This document shows positions 14,543 to 25,671 of a stretch of 64,000 bases of DNA, in pieces. The position numbers were made by a program, and so were the translations under genes. Source of the stretch: Laburnicola sp. R22_1 (Eukaryota; Ascomycota; Dothideomycetes; Pleosporales; Didymosphaeriaceae). Location: the NCBI GenBank assembly GCA_014281115.1, contig JACONQ010000015.1, forward strand, positions 372,001-436,000, read 5' to 3'. How positions within the stretch are numbered: the first letter of the stretch is position 1; the number at the start of each line of letters is the position of its first letter. The notes below the pieces were generated by a model. It saw nothing but the letters and a program-made list of their open reading frames with translations. It was not told where the DNA came from and searched no databases.

Positions 14543-14614
14543 TACATATGATGAAGATAGCTTCTTTACATATGATGAAGATAGCTTCTGTACATATTAT
14601 GAAGATAGCTTCAG
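14543..14614 (+). repeat. Three tandem 24-bp repeats
   Basis: Units 14543-14566, 14567-14590 and 14591-14614 each read TACATATGATGAAGATAGCT followed by four bases, with one to three changes between units. They lie upstream of ATP2 and next to a dispersed-element copy. Confidence 0.85.
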
Positions 14615-14654
14615 TATCTATACATATTACGCGGAATCTTCGACTCGTCGTCCT

Positions 14655-14738
14655 CTCGCCCAAAAACAAGTTTCCGTACAGTGTGTTACCCCAAGATAGG
14701 CAATACAAAGACCAAATGTACAAAAACTTTTGTCCTCT
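14655..14738 (-). repeat. Dispersed short element (MITE-like), copy 3
   Basis: In reverse orientation the core at about 14683-14706 reads GTGTTACCCCAAGATAGGC, one change from the family core. The right end TGTACAAAAACTTTTGTCCT and the left end AACAAGTTTCCGTACA are recognisable inverted repeats. Confidence 0.7.
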
Positions 14739-15095
14739 AGCCCTACACTTTACTTCAATATCTTGTTCCGGTCCAGATCCAGATCCAGGGTTTTCAGAAC
14801 TGCCAGCAAATGTTGAACATTCACCAAATGCACCATACAATTTTCGTTTTTCATCAAATCCGACTTCTGACAACGGGTCCTGGGGTAACACGCTAACTTT
14901 TTACCAACAGCATATATGATATCAATATTGCAGGTGTGCCCAAAGGCAAGCACATAGCGCTCACCACTAGCAGCACTTTCATAGCACAAGAATTCTAATT
15001 TTGCACACTGCTATAGAAATTAAAGATCGATTTAGATGCTAAACCTTTAATAATGCCCCCACCGACTACCCACTACTCCCTCAGTAGCAGAAGTA

Positions 15096-15175
15096 CCTTC
15101 GTCTGTACGTGTTTCCTGGCGACAACTTCCAGCGTTGTGTTACCCCAGGATATATAATTCACACAGAGACTATGC
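15096..15175 (-). repeat. Dispersed short element (MITE-like), copy 4
   Basis: Reverse-orientation core at 15134-15152 (GTGTTACCCCAGGATATAT). The ends are poorly preserved, so the boundaries are approximate. Confidence 0.5.
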
Positions 15176-16090
15176 GTAGCAGTACCGCATTTCCAGATAC
15201 CCACCCAGACGAACACTCAAGCGCCCTCACAAGAGCGAGCGAGTGCCCGATTGAGAGCAACATGCCATAGCTAATATTGTGGTGTACATGTAGCGAAGAG
15301 TCGAGTGTCCGGTTTCAGATGGCGTTTCTCTGACTAGAACACATGCATTTCCAACCTCATGCCGCGCTGGCAAGCCTCGATGTTGGGCTACCAGACAATT
15401 CCATACCATCTCAAAACTCCTCGAAACTATACCCTGCAAACAATCCAACCCAACCGCCCCCTCAACCCCACGCCATCAATCTCCCAAGCCCGCGCGCAAA
15501 CTACACCATCACATCACCAACGGCACCCTCCCCTCCTCTCTACAAGCCCAAGCCCAAGCCCAAGCCCAGCCCAAGGTGTCCAAATGATTTACAAGACTCC
15601 AATCCTCACATATACAACCTACAAAAGCCCTTCTACAGAGGCAGCCCCTAAGCAGACAAACCCCACAAAGTCCCTGCCCTCTCTATTCCGCAAATCCCGC
15701 CACTATACCATCCACCACTCAGCACCTAAACGTATTTTGATGTACCTTGACGTACCACAACCAAGTCGCCCCAAGATACAAACTACAAACCCCAACGTCA
15801 CAGGAATTGATCGGCTTACATTTCAGAAGCCAGACAAAGTATTACCATGCACCTGCAAAACAAAACAAAACAAAAACGAGCCACGACACATCTCAAGCAC
15901 AACACGACATAAAAGCGTTACATGGCAGACCCATCCTCCAAGAGGTTCATTCTACATGTCTAACAAACAAAGGGAGCAACTTCCATGCAGAATATTACAA
16001 ATAACATAGCTACAAATGCCATTCCCAGCGGCATCAACGCGATGGCGTAGCTTCGATCCATCCATCAGATCCATTTCCCTCCCTCACATC

Positions 16091-18486
16091 TTACAGTGAG
16101 CTCTCCAAAGCCAACACCTAAAAGCACTAATTAGCGCGTGCGCTGCGGTGAACGGGCAGCCGCTTACCATCGCCGTCCGAGCCGGAATATACACTTGCAC
16201 AAAGTTCTTCCTCCCGTTCCAAGAGAACGGCGTTGTGAAGAACCGCGTGCTCTCATCAATGTTGGCATGACCACCAAAGTCCTTGCTATCGGTGCTGAGC
16301 ACGATCCTGTACGTGCCTTCCTGTTCGACGCCGACGCGGTAGTCGGTGAAGCTGCTCTGGGGATGGAAGTTGAAGATCCACAGCAGACCGGCACGCTCAA
16401 ACACAATCACCTTGTCGCCTTCGTGTTTCAGGCTGATGTACGCCTGTGGCGAATGCAACCAGCCGTATTTTGCCTCAGTCCACTGCATCTTGCTATCGAA
16501 GTTGTTGAGGAAGCGGTACCGCAGCAAGTGATCGTCGGGGAGGTTGAACTGGCGCCTCGCATAATGGAAGCTGTTACCGTTGCCCTCCCGTGGGAAATCC
16601 AGCCATTCTGGATGGCCGAACTCGTTGCCTTCGAAGTTGAGGTAGCCCTCTCCTCCGAGCCCATGGGTAATCAGGCGAATCATCTTATGCAGCGAAAGAC
16701 CCCTGGAGATTACGGCTGTCTCCTCGGAAAGGACAGACATGTTGGTGTACATCTCTGCATCACACAACCAGAACAACAGGGTCTTGTCTCCGACCAATCT
16801 AGAATTCATCAACAAAGCCAGATAGCAACCATGGTGGAACGTACGCTTGATCGTGGCTCTCGGCATAAGCGATTGTCTTCTCGCCATGGCGACGGTTAGT
16901 CAGCGTGAAGACCAAGTTGCCCATATCCCAGTCAATGTCCTGCTTCTCCTTTAACCACTTGATGTACAAGTCAGGAACAGCCATGGCAAGTCGGTAGTCG
17001 AATCCTATTCCGCCAAGCGACAGTGCGACACAAAGACCCGGCATTCCGGATACGTCCTCTGCAATGGTGATGATATCTGGATACAGCTGGTGTAGCATCT
17101 CATTAGCCAGCATGAGATACACGACGCCTTCCTCGTCAACGCCATCACCAAAGTACTCGTGATAGCCACCGGAGAAGCCACTGGAATATGTTAGTACATG
17201 GATGATGATGATGAACAGTTCAACTCACGTCCCGATGCCGTGGTGGGTATACAGCATACTAGTCACTCCGTCGAATCGGAAACCATCGAACTGGTACTCG
17301 TCCATCCAGAAACGGAGATTGCTCAGGAGGAAGCGCAGCACCTCGTGACTTCCGTAATTGAAGAGTCGACTATCCCAGAGGTCATGGCGGCCCTTGGCAC
17401 CTTCGTGGAAGTAGAGATGGTCGCTGCCATCGAACATGTTCAAGCCGTCAAGGACATTCTTGGACGCATGACTGTGCACCACATCGAGCAACACTGTGAT
17501 CCCCATACCGTGGGCAGTATCAACCAGCTCCTTTAGGTCATCTGGAAGCCCATAGCGGCTGCTAGCTGCAAAGAAGCTGTTGATCTGATAGCCAAAGCTG
17601 GCATAGTATGCATGCTCCATGATAGCCATGAGCTGAATAACGTTGTATCCCAGGTTCTTAATCCGTGGGAGGATGTTCTGTGTGAACTCCTTGTATGTAG
17701 CCACTTTCGGTTCCGGCGAGGAGATGCCGACGTGTGCTTCGTAGATACGGGCACTGGCAGGCTTCGGCGGACGCTGGTTCTTGAAGACATATCGCTCCTC
17801 TTTCGGGGGGTTCCAGAAGCGTGCGTCGTAGACTGGCGAAACACTAAGATCTTGGGTCACTCGCTTGATCCAAGCTGGAATACGTTCCTGGCGTGCGTGA
17901 TGGTTGGGCGTGACGAAAGAAATCTGCTAGACTGTCAGCGTCTACTTGCCTCCCAATGTCCGGCAGACGGACCTTTATCTTTGAATCGTGCGGTATCGCT
18001 GGCTGGCCGTTGTTGCCTGGCACGGTGACCTCAAACACGCCGAACTCGTTCTTCGTCATGGGGGTGGCGTCCCGATCCCAGTTGTTGAAGTCGCCGATGA
18101 GGTATGCGCGGAGAGCATTGGGAGCCCACTCTCGGTATACGACGTCGCCGTTCTCCTTGACGTTGAAGCCGTACTTTTCAAACCCCTGCGACAGCCATTA
18201 GCCGTCTTTCGTAAAAGCATACAGAGAGATGCGTGCTCTTGTGAACTTCTCCAGGCCGCCTTCTGTGTCATTGATCGTCTTCAACCATTGTTGTGCTTTG
18301 GCATAGCGGCTGCGGAGGCTGGGTTTGAACGGTTCGAGGTAAGAATCGAGCTGGACAATTCCTACGTGGGGTCAGTACATCAGGCGCGTGATGAAATTGG
18401 GCCCAAAACAGACCAGTGCCATCATTTGGTACCTGACCAGCTGGGTTGTCCGTGATGGAATTGGCGGATGCATCGTTGAGCGCCAT
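16091..18486 (-). CDS. 1,4-alpha-glucan (glycogen) branching enzyme
   Basis: Cytosolic GH13 enzyme that makes alpha-1,6 branches in glycogen (GLC3/GBE1 family). Seven exons give 699 aa, the usual length: 18414-18486, 18237-18361, 17973-18185, 17229-17923, 16845-17180, 16168-16798 and 16091-16117. In order there is an N-terminal helical lead, a CBM48 domain ([22 protein letters not shown]), a (beta/alpha)8 catalytic domain with [13 protein letters not shown], nucleophile Asp in GFRFDGVTS, acid Glu in ITIAEDVSG and the third Asp in AESHDQA, then an all-beta C-terminal domain. Intron 2 (18186-18236) begins with GC rather than GT. This is the only choice that keeps phase and gives the family's [12 protein letters not shown] junction. 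The last exon codes only eight residues. The start ATG is in GCCATGG on the minus strand. Confidence 0.95.
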
Positions 18487-19071
18487 GGCTCGCGGTGAAA
18501 AGCTGATGAAAGTGACAAGCTTGTGGTTGGAGGACGCGACACAAAGACGGGAGGCCAGCCGTGGGACGAGGGTGTATGAGAGAGCTCAATGGAGCTGCGG
18601 CGGGTATCAGGGCAGGAAAGTGGTTGCGGGGCTTGCTGCAGAGTACCCTCTCAACCAAAAGCTGTCGGCCGTGCTAGCGAACGTCATTGCGCGCATCGCC
18701 TCGTAGCCGCAGCGCCGACCCCAGTCTTCCCTCACACCAATGCCCTGCCAGGCATGAGGATAGACGATCGGGCCGGAAAGATGTTCGCGAGGAACTAATT
18801 TGTTTGGGCGAGTTACTCCAGGACACCTTTTGCGGCATGGGAATGGGGACGTTTCCCAGTGGCATCTGTGAGCGGCGTAGAACAGCTCGTGGGTCTCCCT
18901 CCCTTATCGGCGCTGCCCCGCCTCCAAGACCCCGAAGCGGAGACCTCCCATTGATTGCTCTCTTGTCCATACCCGTGGACTACGCCGTACCACCACCGGC
19001 TGCTGAGCCTCCGCAAGCCGCTTGTGCCGCCTCCAGAGATGTGAACAGGCTCCTGCCACCGATATCCATCC
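18487..19071. promoter_or_regulatory. Divergent intergenic region, branching enzyme / ClpX
   Basis: 585 bp separate the two divergent start codons. It is GC-rich with no clear TATA box. I could not assign individual sites. Overlapping frames on both strands are not supported as genes. Confidence 0.5.
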
Positions 19072-20985
19072 ATGGCTACCCAGACCTTCATCGTCGTTTC
19101 CCCACAGCTGCGGGCTTCCTACATCGCGCTTGCCACCATCGGCCGTCGCGTCTTCTCCACGGCCACCTCGCAGCGCACCCAGTTCAACCGCTCCGACTTC
19201 TCTGGCCAGGGCTTCACCGGCTTCTATGAGCCTGACCAGCCGACCAGAGGCCCATTGGGCGGCTCGTCCAGCTCGGGGGTCAGCAGCATCACGCCGCGCA
19301 TGCTGAAAGAGCACCTCGATCACTTTGTGGTCGGCCAGGAGCATGCGAAGCGCGTGCTTGCCACAGCAGTCTACGGCCACTATCTGAGAATAAGAGAGCT
19401 ACAGCGGCAGGAGGATGAGCAGGTTCGGCGCGAGGAGAAAGCCGCGCGTGAGGCTGCGGCACACAGGCATCCCGTAGAAGGTAGCTTTAGCTTTCATCCT
19501 CCTGTTGCGCCTCTGCTTGCTTTCCGGTCGCGTGAGCAAGGCTAAACGTGGCAGAAGACGAGCTTCCCGGTCAGCACAGTACGATGCGCGTATATCCGCT
19601 CCACACGGCGCCGCCCGACCCCCAGCCCTTAGAAGACACAAGTCCCCTGCAGATCGAGAAGTCCAATGTGCTCATGCTCGGGCCTACCGGTGTGGGCAAG
19701 ACGCTGATAGCCAAAACCCTCGCACGTATATTAGATGTGCCCTTCAGCATGTCCGACTGTACTCCGTTCACGCAGTCAGGATATATTGGCGAGGATGCAG
19801 AGAGTTGCGTGCAGCGGCTCCTTGCCGCCGCCAGCTATGATATAGAGGCCGCGGAGCGAGGTATCATTGTGCTAGACGAGATTGACAAGATCGCAGGCGT
19901 GAAGATGGCGCATGGTAAGGACGTTGGCGGTGAAGGAGTGCAGCAGTCATTGCTCAAGATCATTGAAGGCACTACGGTGCAAATACAGGCCAAAGCTGAG
20001 CGCGGTACCGGTGGAAAACCTCCTGGGGCTTCTGGCAACCCGAATAATTTCCCCTCGAGTAGTCCGTTAGACGGTTCGCGCAGTCCAGCGTCTGGGCCGG
20101 GTATGCCCCCAAGTGGCAAAGGCGAGGTGTTCAACGTCCGAACCGACAACATCCTCTTCATCTGCACAGGTGCCTTCGTTGGCTTGGAGAAGATCATCCT
20201 GGATCGCAAGGCTAAAGGTGGTCTAGGTTTTGGTGCCCAAGTGCGAGCTGCGAACCCTGACAAGGGCAAGCACGACACTATACTCAGTGATGCAGACGTG
20301 GAGACTTTCAGAAAAGACCTGCCGATATACGTGCCTCCTGAGCCAGAAGCTCCGTCGGCGTCCACCGCACGGCGAACGAAGTACCGAGAAGAGGAGTACA
20401 ACGTGCTCAATTACGCCGTGCCGACGGATCTACAAAAGTACGGCATGATACCAGAGCTCATCGGACGAATCCCCAATACATGCGCCGTCTCAGCGCTGGA
20501 CGAGGAAGCGTTGGTGCGAGTGCTCACCGAGCCAAAGAACAGTCTCATCAGACAAGAAGCTGCGCTCTTTCATGTTGACGGCATGGAGCTACGCTTTACC
20601 AGCGGGTCCTTGCGCGAAATCGCAAAAAAGGCGAATGCGATGGGCACGGGAGCTCGTGGACTGAAGGCCGTCGTCGAGCGCTTACTCCTTGGAACCAAGT
20701 TCGAGGCACCCGGTATGCGGATCCTGCTGACTCTTCTCTCTTCTGGGCTCGCATCTAACGATAAGCGATACAGGAACTACAGTCAAGCACATACTCGTCA
20801 CCCAAGAAGCCGCCCAACTCAAGCGTCCGCCGCTCTATTTCCATCGCGGGCAATCACAAGCTTTCGAGACGACGGTTGCACAGGAGGAAGACGCGTGGCA
20901 AGATCAACTCCTCGAGAAGGAGGAACCTCACGAGTCGATACACAGTTTCGAAGAGTATAGAAAGGCGGGTGTCGCTGGATACTAG
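19072..20985 (+). CDS. Mitochondrial ClpX-type AAA+ unfoldase
   Basis: ATP-dependent unfoldase of the mitochondrial matrix (CLPX/MCX1 family), 592 aa. Exons 19072-19480, 19555-20712 and 20774-20985. The N-terminus ([14 protein letters not shown]) looks like a targeting sequence; the bacterial zinc-binding domain is absent, as is usual in fungi. A helical lead ending in [18 protein letters not shown] precedes Walker A GPTGVGKT (about 179-186), the pore loop region [10 protein letters not shown], Walker [13 protein letters not shown], the sensor region [12 protein letters not shown] and the [13 protein letters not shown] arginine motif. [10 protein letters not shown] loop corresponds to the IGF loop that docks on ClpP, so a ClpP partner is likely (inference). 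A Ser/Pro/Gly-rich insert (about 285-325) sits between Walker B and this loop. The C-terminal tail is acidic. Confidence 0.95.
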
Positions 20986-23536
20986 AACGCGACTTGCTCT
21001 CTCTCTTACGCGTACCATGTATGTACCTGTCTGAAATATGACTGGGATTCAACGATATGACATGATATTGCCTCAACTTGAAACTATAAAGTATAAAGTT
21101 TCTCCCCCGGGGTCAATCCGTGATGTCACGTGATCCTGGGCTGGCTGTTTGACCAACCACCGTGTTGCGTAATTAATAATAATAATAATAATTATAATAG
21201 TAACTAACCTACATCAGGAAAAATTTTGAGCGCGCGTGCGCACCAAAAGCGCTCCAAGCGCACCCGCGATACTACTTTTTTTTTAGCGTGCGCATGCGCA
21301 AGGTTGCGCAAGGATGCGCACCTATGCCGCCAGTGCACCTAGGGCACCTAGGGCACCTATGGCACCTATGCTATTAAAATAATGCTGATTAGTCAGCAAA
21401 TGAAGCTCTTTAATTGGCTAGAATTTAAAAAAAAAGCTTAGTAAGCTACTTAGTAAGCTTTTAAAAAAAAGATTTCTTAAAGTATAAAGTTAAAGTCTCT
21501 TACTAGATAGTAATTACTAGTTAATATAATAGTACTAATTACTAGCGTGTTATATAGAACTTCTACCTAACCCTAAATTCTAGGTTTTGTAGATTTAAAA
21601 ATAGAAAAATATAGTTTTACAATTATTTAAAAGAATTAGATTAGGCGAAAATTAGTGGCTTAGTAAAAATACTATTTTAAAAAGTATAAACTTTAATAAC
21701 TTTTTAACTACTTTATTTTTATTAAAACTTTTTAAAATTTTATATACTATATTATTAGTACTATATATTTATATAATAATATTACGTAATATATATAATA
21801 ACTAGCAAAATAAAGAGTTTTTTATTAATTACTAACTAATTACGTAATAAAAATGATATTTTTAAATTAAATAATTAAAGATTAGTATTTTCTCTATAAA
21901 TCTATTAAAAAATTAAAATTATAGCTTTACTAGTAAAAAAGTTATAAAGCTTTAAAAAATTACTTATTGAAACTATTTGTGCACATTGCGCAAGTCTGCG
22001 TATGTCTACGTATCTCTAAGCATTTTTATGCTAGCAAATTGCCTATGCAAAAATGCGCACAGATACGCACATCTACGCACGGTTAAGTAGCCTCTCTAGA
22101 AAAAACTTTCCTAATGTAACTATTTTATTAACTTTCTTCTATAGTAAATTTTTCTTTACAACTAGCGAGCTATATTCTACTTTCCTAAGACTTTGCCGCT
22201 GCCTATCTCCCCTATACTCTTATTGCTACTACTTACTTTTACCTTTATTACTTAGTTATAGTCCCCTACTTTAATAGTAGTCTAGATAATTACTATTACT
22301 TTAATAAGTTTTTTACGTTACTATTATGCCTTTAGCGTTTTATATATTATAATAAACTTTTTCTTTTCTTTACTTTAGTTTTTATCTTTATAGTCTTTAT
22401 TACTTTTATTTTTAATTATATTTTTAAGCTTCTATAGTATAATCTCTATATTATACTATTATTATATTATAAAGGCTATGTCTTTACTAATATTTGAGTA
22501 CTAAATGAGTGCCTTACACTCTAAAATTTAGAGGTATAAAATATAGTAAATTAGCTTAAAAATATTACTAATAGAGTACTTAAAAATAAGCTTTAAAGGC
22601 TTCTTTAATAATTCTTTTAGTTATATAAAATTACTAAATCTTTAAAAATTATTCTTAACTTTGTTTAGCTAGTTATTTATACCCTAACTAAATTTAATAA
22701 TAGTTATATTACTATAGGTATTAAACTTAGACGTAATATTAAGTTACTAGAAAGTAGTTATTATATTACTAGATATAATAGATAAAGAAATAAAGATTTA
22801 GTATACTAAGCGTTACTAATATTATAAAAGTAGATAGACTTTATATACTATGCGTATAGCAAATTATAATTACGCTACTACTAGATTACAAGCGTAATAA
22901 CTAAACTATAGTTAAGCGTTCTATTGCCTACACTACTTTTATAGTTGCAACTCTATATAGATCTACTATAGCTCTCTAATAGTCTACTAGTTAAGAAATA
23001 ATATATAACTTAGTTATACTAGATAGTAGACTATTTATTAACTACTATTGCTAATACTACTATATAGAAAGTTAATAATAAAATTATTATTATTTTATAT
23101 ACATTTTATTACTACTACTGTGTGCTAGGTACTAGGTTTTAGTACCTCCTATTTTACTCCTCTCTGTGTATAGTGCGGACTTAACCTTAGTTAGAATCTC
23201 CACACAACAAAGATCTTTAATAAAGTATAAAGTATACACTAAATCTCGACCTTTTGTACGTACAACTTTGGTACAAGCACGCACGCATGTTGGCCTGCCT
23301 GTCTGCCAGCCTGCCCGCCTAAACCAAATACATGCATGCATATATACCAATCCAACCGCTCCCCTGCCCATAAGATCTCCATAGAATCTTTCCCAATTCG
23401 TCCCCTTGCACATACATATATCTAACCGTGCAATGTGCATGCAGAATCGATAATTCTTCTGTGCAGAGGCACGCCGCGTACATACTATATCCTGCCGGCG
23501 CGAGGGTATTGGCGATCACCGAGTATGGATAGTATA
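20986..23536. other. AT-rich RIP-like tract between ClpX and the transposons
   Basis: About 20986-21170 is the 3' flank of ClpX. From about 21170 to 23140 the sequence is strongly AT-rich, dominated by TA, TTA and TAA strings and without a coding frame, as expected for a repeat destroyed by RIP. Two GC-richer patches full of TGCGCA-like strings stand out at about 21225-21375 and 21975-22085. Normal composition returns at about 23150 just before the first transposon. The original element cannot be identified. Confidence 0.7.
21335..21370 (+). repeat. Four tandem 9-bp repeats
   Basis: Four units of GCACCTA(GG/TG): 21335-21343, 21344-21352, 21353-21361 and 21362-21370. They sit in a GC-richer patch inside the AT-rich tract. 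Confidence 0.85.
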
Positions 23537-25669
23537 CCGAATTCGGCCACTCAACGCACAGACCCCACTCAACGCACAGTTTGAGGATAGCCACCACTAT
23601 TACTTTTGAAGCTGCAGAGCTCTATATATATCGTAAAATCACTAGATTTTTTAGAGTAGCATTTGCAGAAGCTTGATAAATCGATTGGCAACGATAAACT
23701 ACGTGTGATACCTCTGTGGGAGGCGTACTTTGCGAGTGCGCGTTGATGGGCCGGATGCCTCCACCACCCCTTCAATAACTAATAGATCCTCAACATCAAC
23801 CTCTAGGTCCTCAATAACATGAGCAGGAGGTGCAGGAGCCTCGAGGCTACGCGCCTTACCCTTTTGGCCAATTGTATATCAGTCCTGAGTTGCTTTTCAG
23901 CTGCGCGCGCAAGTAGATCTTCTTCGCGCTCTGCCGCCTTCCTCTGCTGTTCTTGCAACCTAACCTCTTTTGCAGCCATCCTTTTCTGCGCCCTCTGCTC
24001 AAGCATAGCCTGTTTCTCCTGCTTTTTCTGCTCCTTAGCTAGCTTGTCGCGCTCCTTCTGGTGTTGTAGTTCTTCTGCTTTGGCGTCTTTTTCAGCCTGG
24101 CGATTGCGGGCAGCCTCAACTTTTGATGGCGACCAGAAGACGGCGCCGCCAGCGTAATTCTCAGAGGGTTCAAGTAGTAATGCCTTGCCACGCTTACGGC
24201 GCTTCTTCTCATTAAAAAGGGCATCTCTAAGGCGATCGTTTTCGTGCTGGACGAGCTGTTTCTGAGTCGCTATTGCGTGTATTGTGTGAGACAGCTGCGA
24301 GACGCGTTTATCATTAAGATCCTCAACTACCTGTCGTAGAAGTCCTTCAATTTTACGCCAATCGCTTGCAGAGAGTACTGACGACGTGCTATCGCTGCTT
24401 GATGGCCTCTTAGGCTCTAGATCCTTAAATTTCTTCAATATAGCGTTGCTATTCAGCGGAGAGATGCCAGTAACTTTGAAGGCGTTAATGATTGTTTCTT
24501 TGGCGAATGCAACTCTGTATGCCTTATAGAAGAAGCGGAAGAAGTTGCGCTTAGTGATAGATGTGAGTCCTTGGCTGTTGTACATGAATTCGGAGAGCTC
24601 TTTTGTATATGCAGCTGAAAGAGGCTTAAAAAGGCAGACATCTAGAGGCTGTAGCGTATGAGTTGAATGCGGCGGGTAGATAGCTAGGAGGATTCGATTT
24701 TGATTGCAGAACTCGATAAACTCCATAGTAACGTGTGAGCCATGCCCATCAAGAATTAGGAGTCGATAGTCGCGCTTTGCCTTCTTCTTAGTCTCCTCTT
24801 GAAAGCACCTCTTAAGCCAGGCAATCCCAAGTTCGTTGTTTGTCCATCCAGATGGTGATGAGGCGAAAAAGGCCTGGTGCTCTTGAGGATTGAAATCTTG
24901 TAGCCATGTGTCCTGGATGTTGCCAGAAGCCGCCTGATATATTAGGGCAGGTTTGAGAGAGCTGCCGTCGGCGCATATACAAGCTATCGTCGTTATCCAC
25001 TCTCTATTGCCGTCCTGGAGTACCTGCTTGACGCCTCCTTGCTCATATCGCTGTCGAGAGAACACGCGCTTCATTTTTGACACTACCCCGATCAAGAAGC
25101 CCTTCTCATCCATATTGTATATATTTGACGGTGCGATGTTGTACTGCTTGATCTTATCGTCTAAAAGCTTGAAATAGAGGGCGTATTTGAAGGCTGAATC
25201 GGCTTTGTAGCGCTGGCTATCGATGCCAGATGTCCATCGCGATATAAGGTCAATTTGATGCCGCGCAATGTAGCGATTAACCTAGTGATTTCCTGGCTCT
25301 TGATGTGCTATTTCTCCAGCGAAATTTCGTATTATCTCTCTCGTAGGGGTAGGCCTTGTACACACAGCTTATCAATGTACTGTAGTAGCTGTTTTTCCTG
25401 TGTATTGTTGAGGAGTCGCTTTTTTCGGCCCGAGTTGCATAGGTGCCCTGAACCCCTCGATAGCGCTTCGAGAGCCGCGACCGCTCAACGCCGTACTCCC
25501 GAGCAACCTGGGATATATTAGGACGTTCTCCTAGCTCCAGGGATTTTAAAGCTTCAACAGCTGCGTCGATCGGGTCCATATTGGTGGAGTTATGAGGTGT
25601 TGAAAATATACGATTTTTAGTGTTAACTGTGCGTTGAGTGGGGTCTGTGCGTTGAGTGGCCGAATACGG
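23537..25669 (-). mobile_element. Pogo-like DNA transposon, element 1
   Basis: A 2133-bp element bounded by TA dinucleotides (23535-23536 and 25670-25671). The terminal inverted repeats are 45 bp (23537-23581 and 25625-25669), with 41 bp identical and one mismatch near the outer end. Each contains two direct copies of CCACTCAACGCACAG spaced at 18 bp. It carries one transposase gene on the minus strand with the DDE order of the Tc1/mariner-pogo (Fot1-like) group. The right TA is shared with element 2. Confidence 0.93.
23803..25579 (-). pseudogene. Broken pogo-like DDE transposase of element 1
   Basis: Reading starts at the ATG at 25577-25579 with a Psq-type helix-turn-helix (ISQVAREYGVERSRLSKRY). 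The frame is lost at a poly-A run near 25420-25425 (one A short) and again near 25330-25345 (an extra AG). An in-frame TAG follows near 25280, where the family has Trp just before the second helix-turn-helix. From about 25278 down to 23803 the frame is open. The DDE domain is intact: NMDEKGFLIG, LLILDGHGSH and HTLQPLDVCLF give all three acidic residues. The last 150 residues are a Lys/Glu/Arg-rich coiled coil. With two frameshifts and one stop it should not make a full transposase from this copy. It is closest in type to fungal Fot1/pogo transposases. Confidence 0.88.
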
Positions 25670-25671
25670 TA

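Larger units (their letters stand above)
14143..16090. other. Intergenic region between ATP2 and the branching enzyme gene
   Basis: It holds the ATP2 promoter, three 24-bp tandem repeats (14543-14614), two clear and one partial copy of the dispersed short element (14655-14738, about 15096-15175, 14870-14895) and an AAGCCC simple repeat at about 15543-15575. A 216-codon plus-strand frame (15359-16009) is Pro/Ser/Thr-biased low complexity and I do not call it a gene. Confidence 0.6.

Noticed and set aside
15359..16009. 216-codon plus-strand frame between ATP2 and the branching enzyme
   Set aside because: Pro/Ser/Thr-biased sequence with an AAGCCC repeat and no recognisable domain. It more likely reflects C-rich non-coding DNA and the 3' flank of the branching enzyme.
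20986..21070. Puf-binding sites in the 3' flanks of ClpX and ATP2
   Set aside because: Only near-matches to UGUANAUA were found by eye (for example TGTATGTA), each missing an essential base.
21225..22085. The two GC-rich patches of the AT tract as terminal inverted repeats of one element
   Set aside because: Both are rich in TGCGCA, but I could not align them as inverted or direct repeats beyond short strings.
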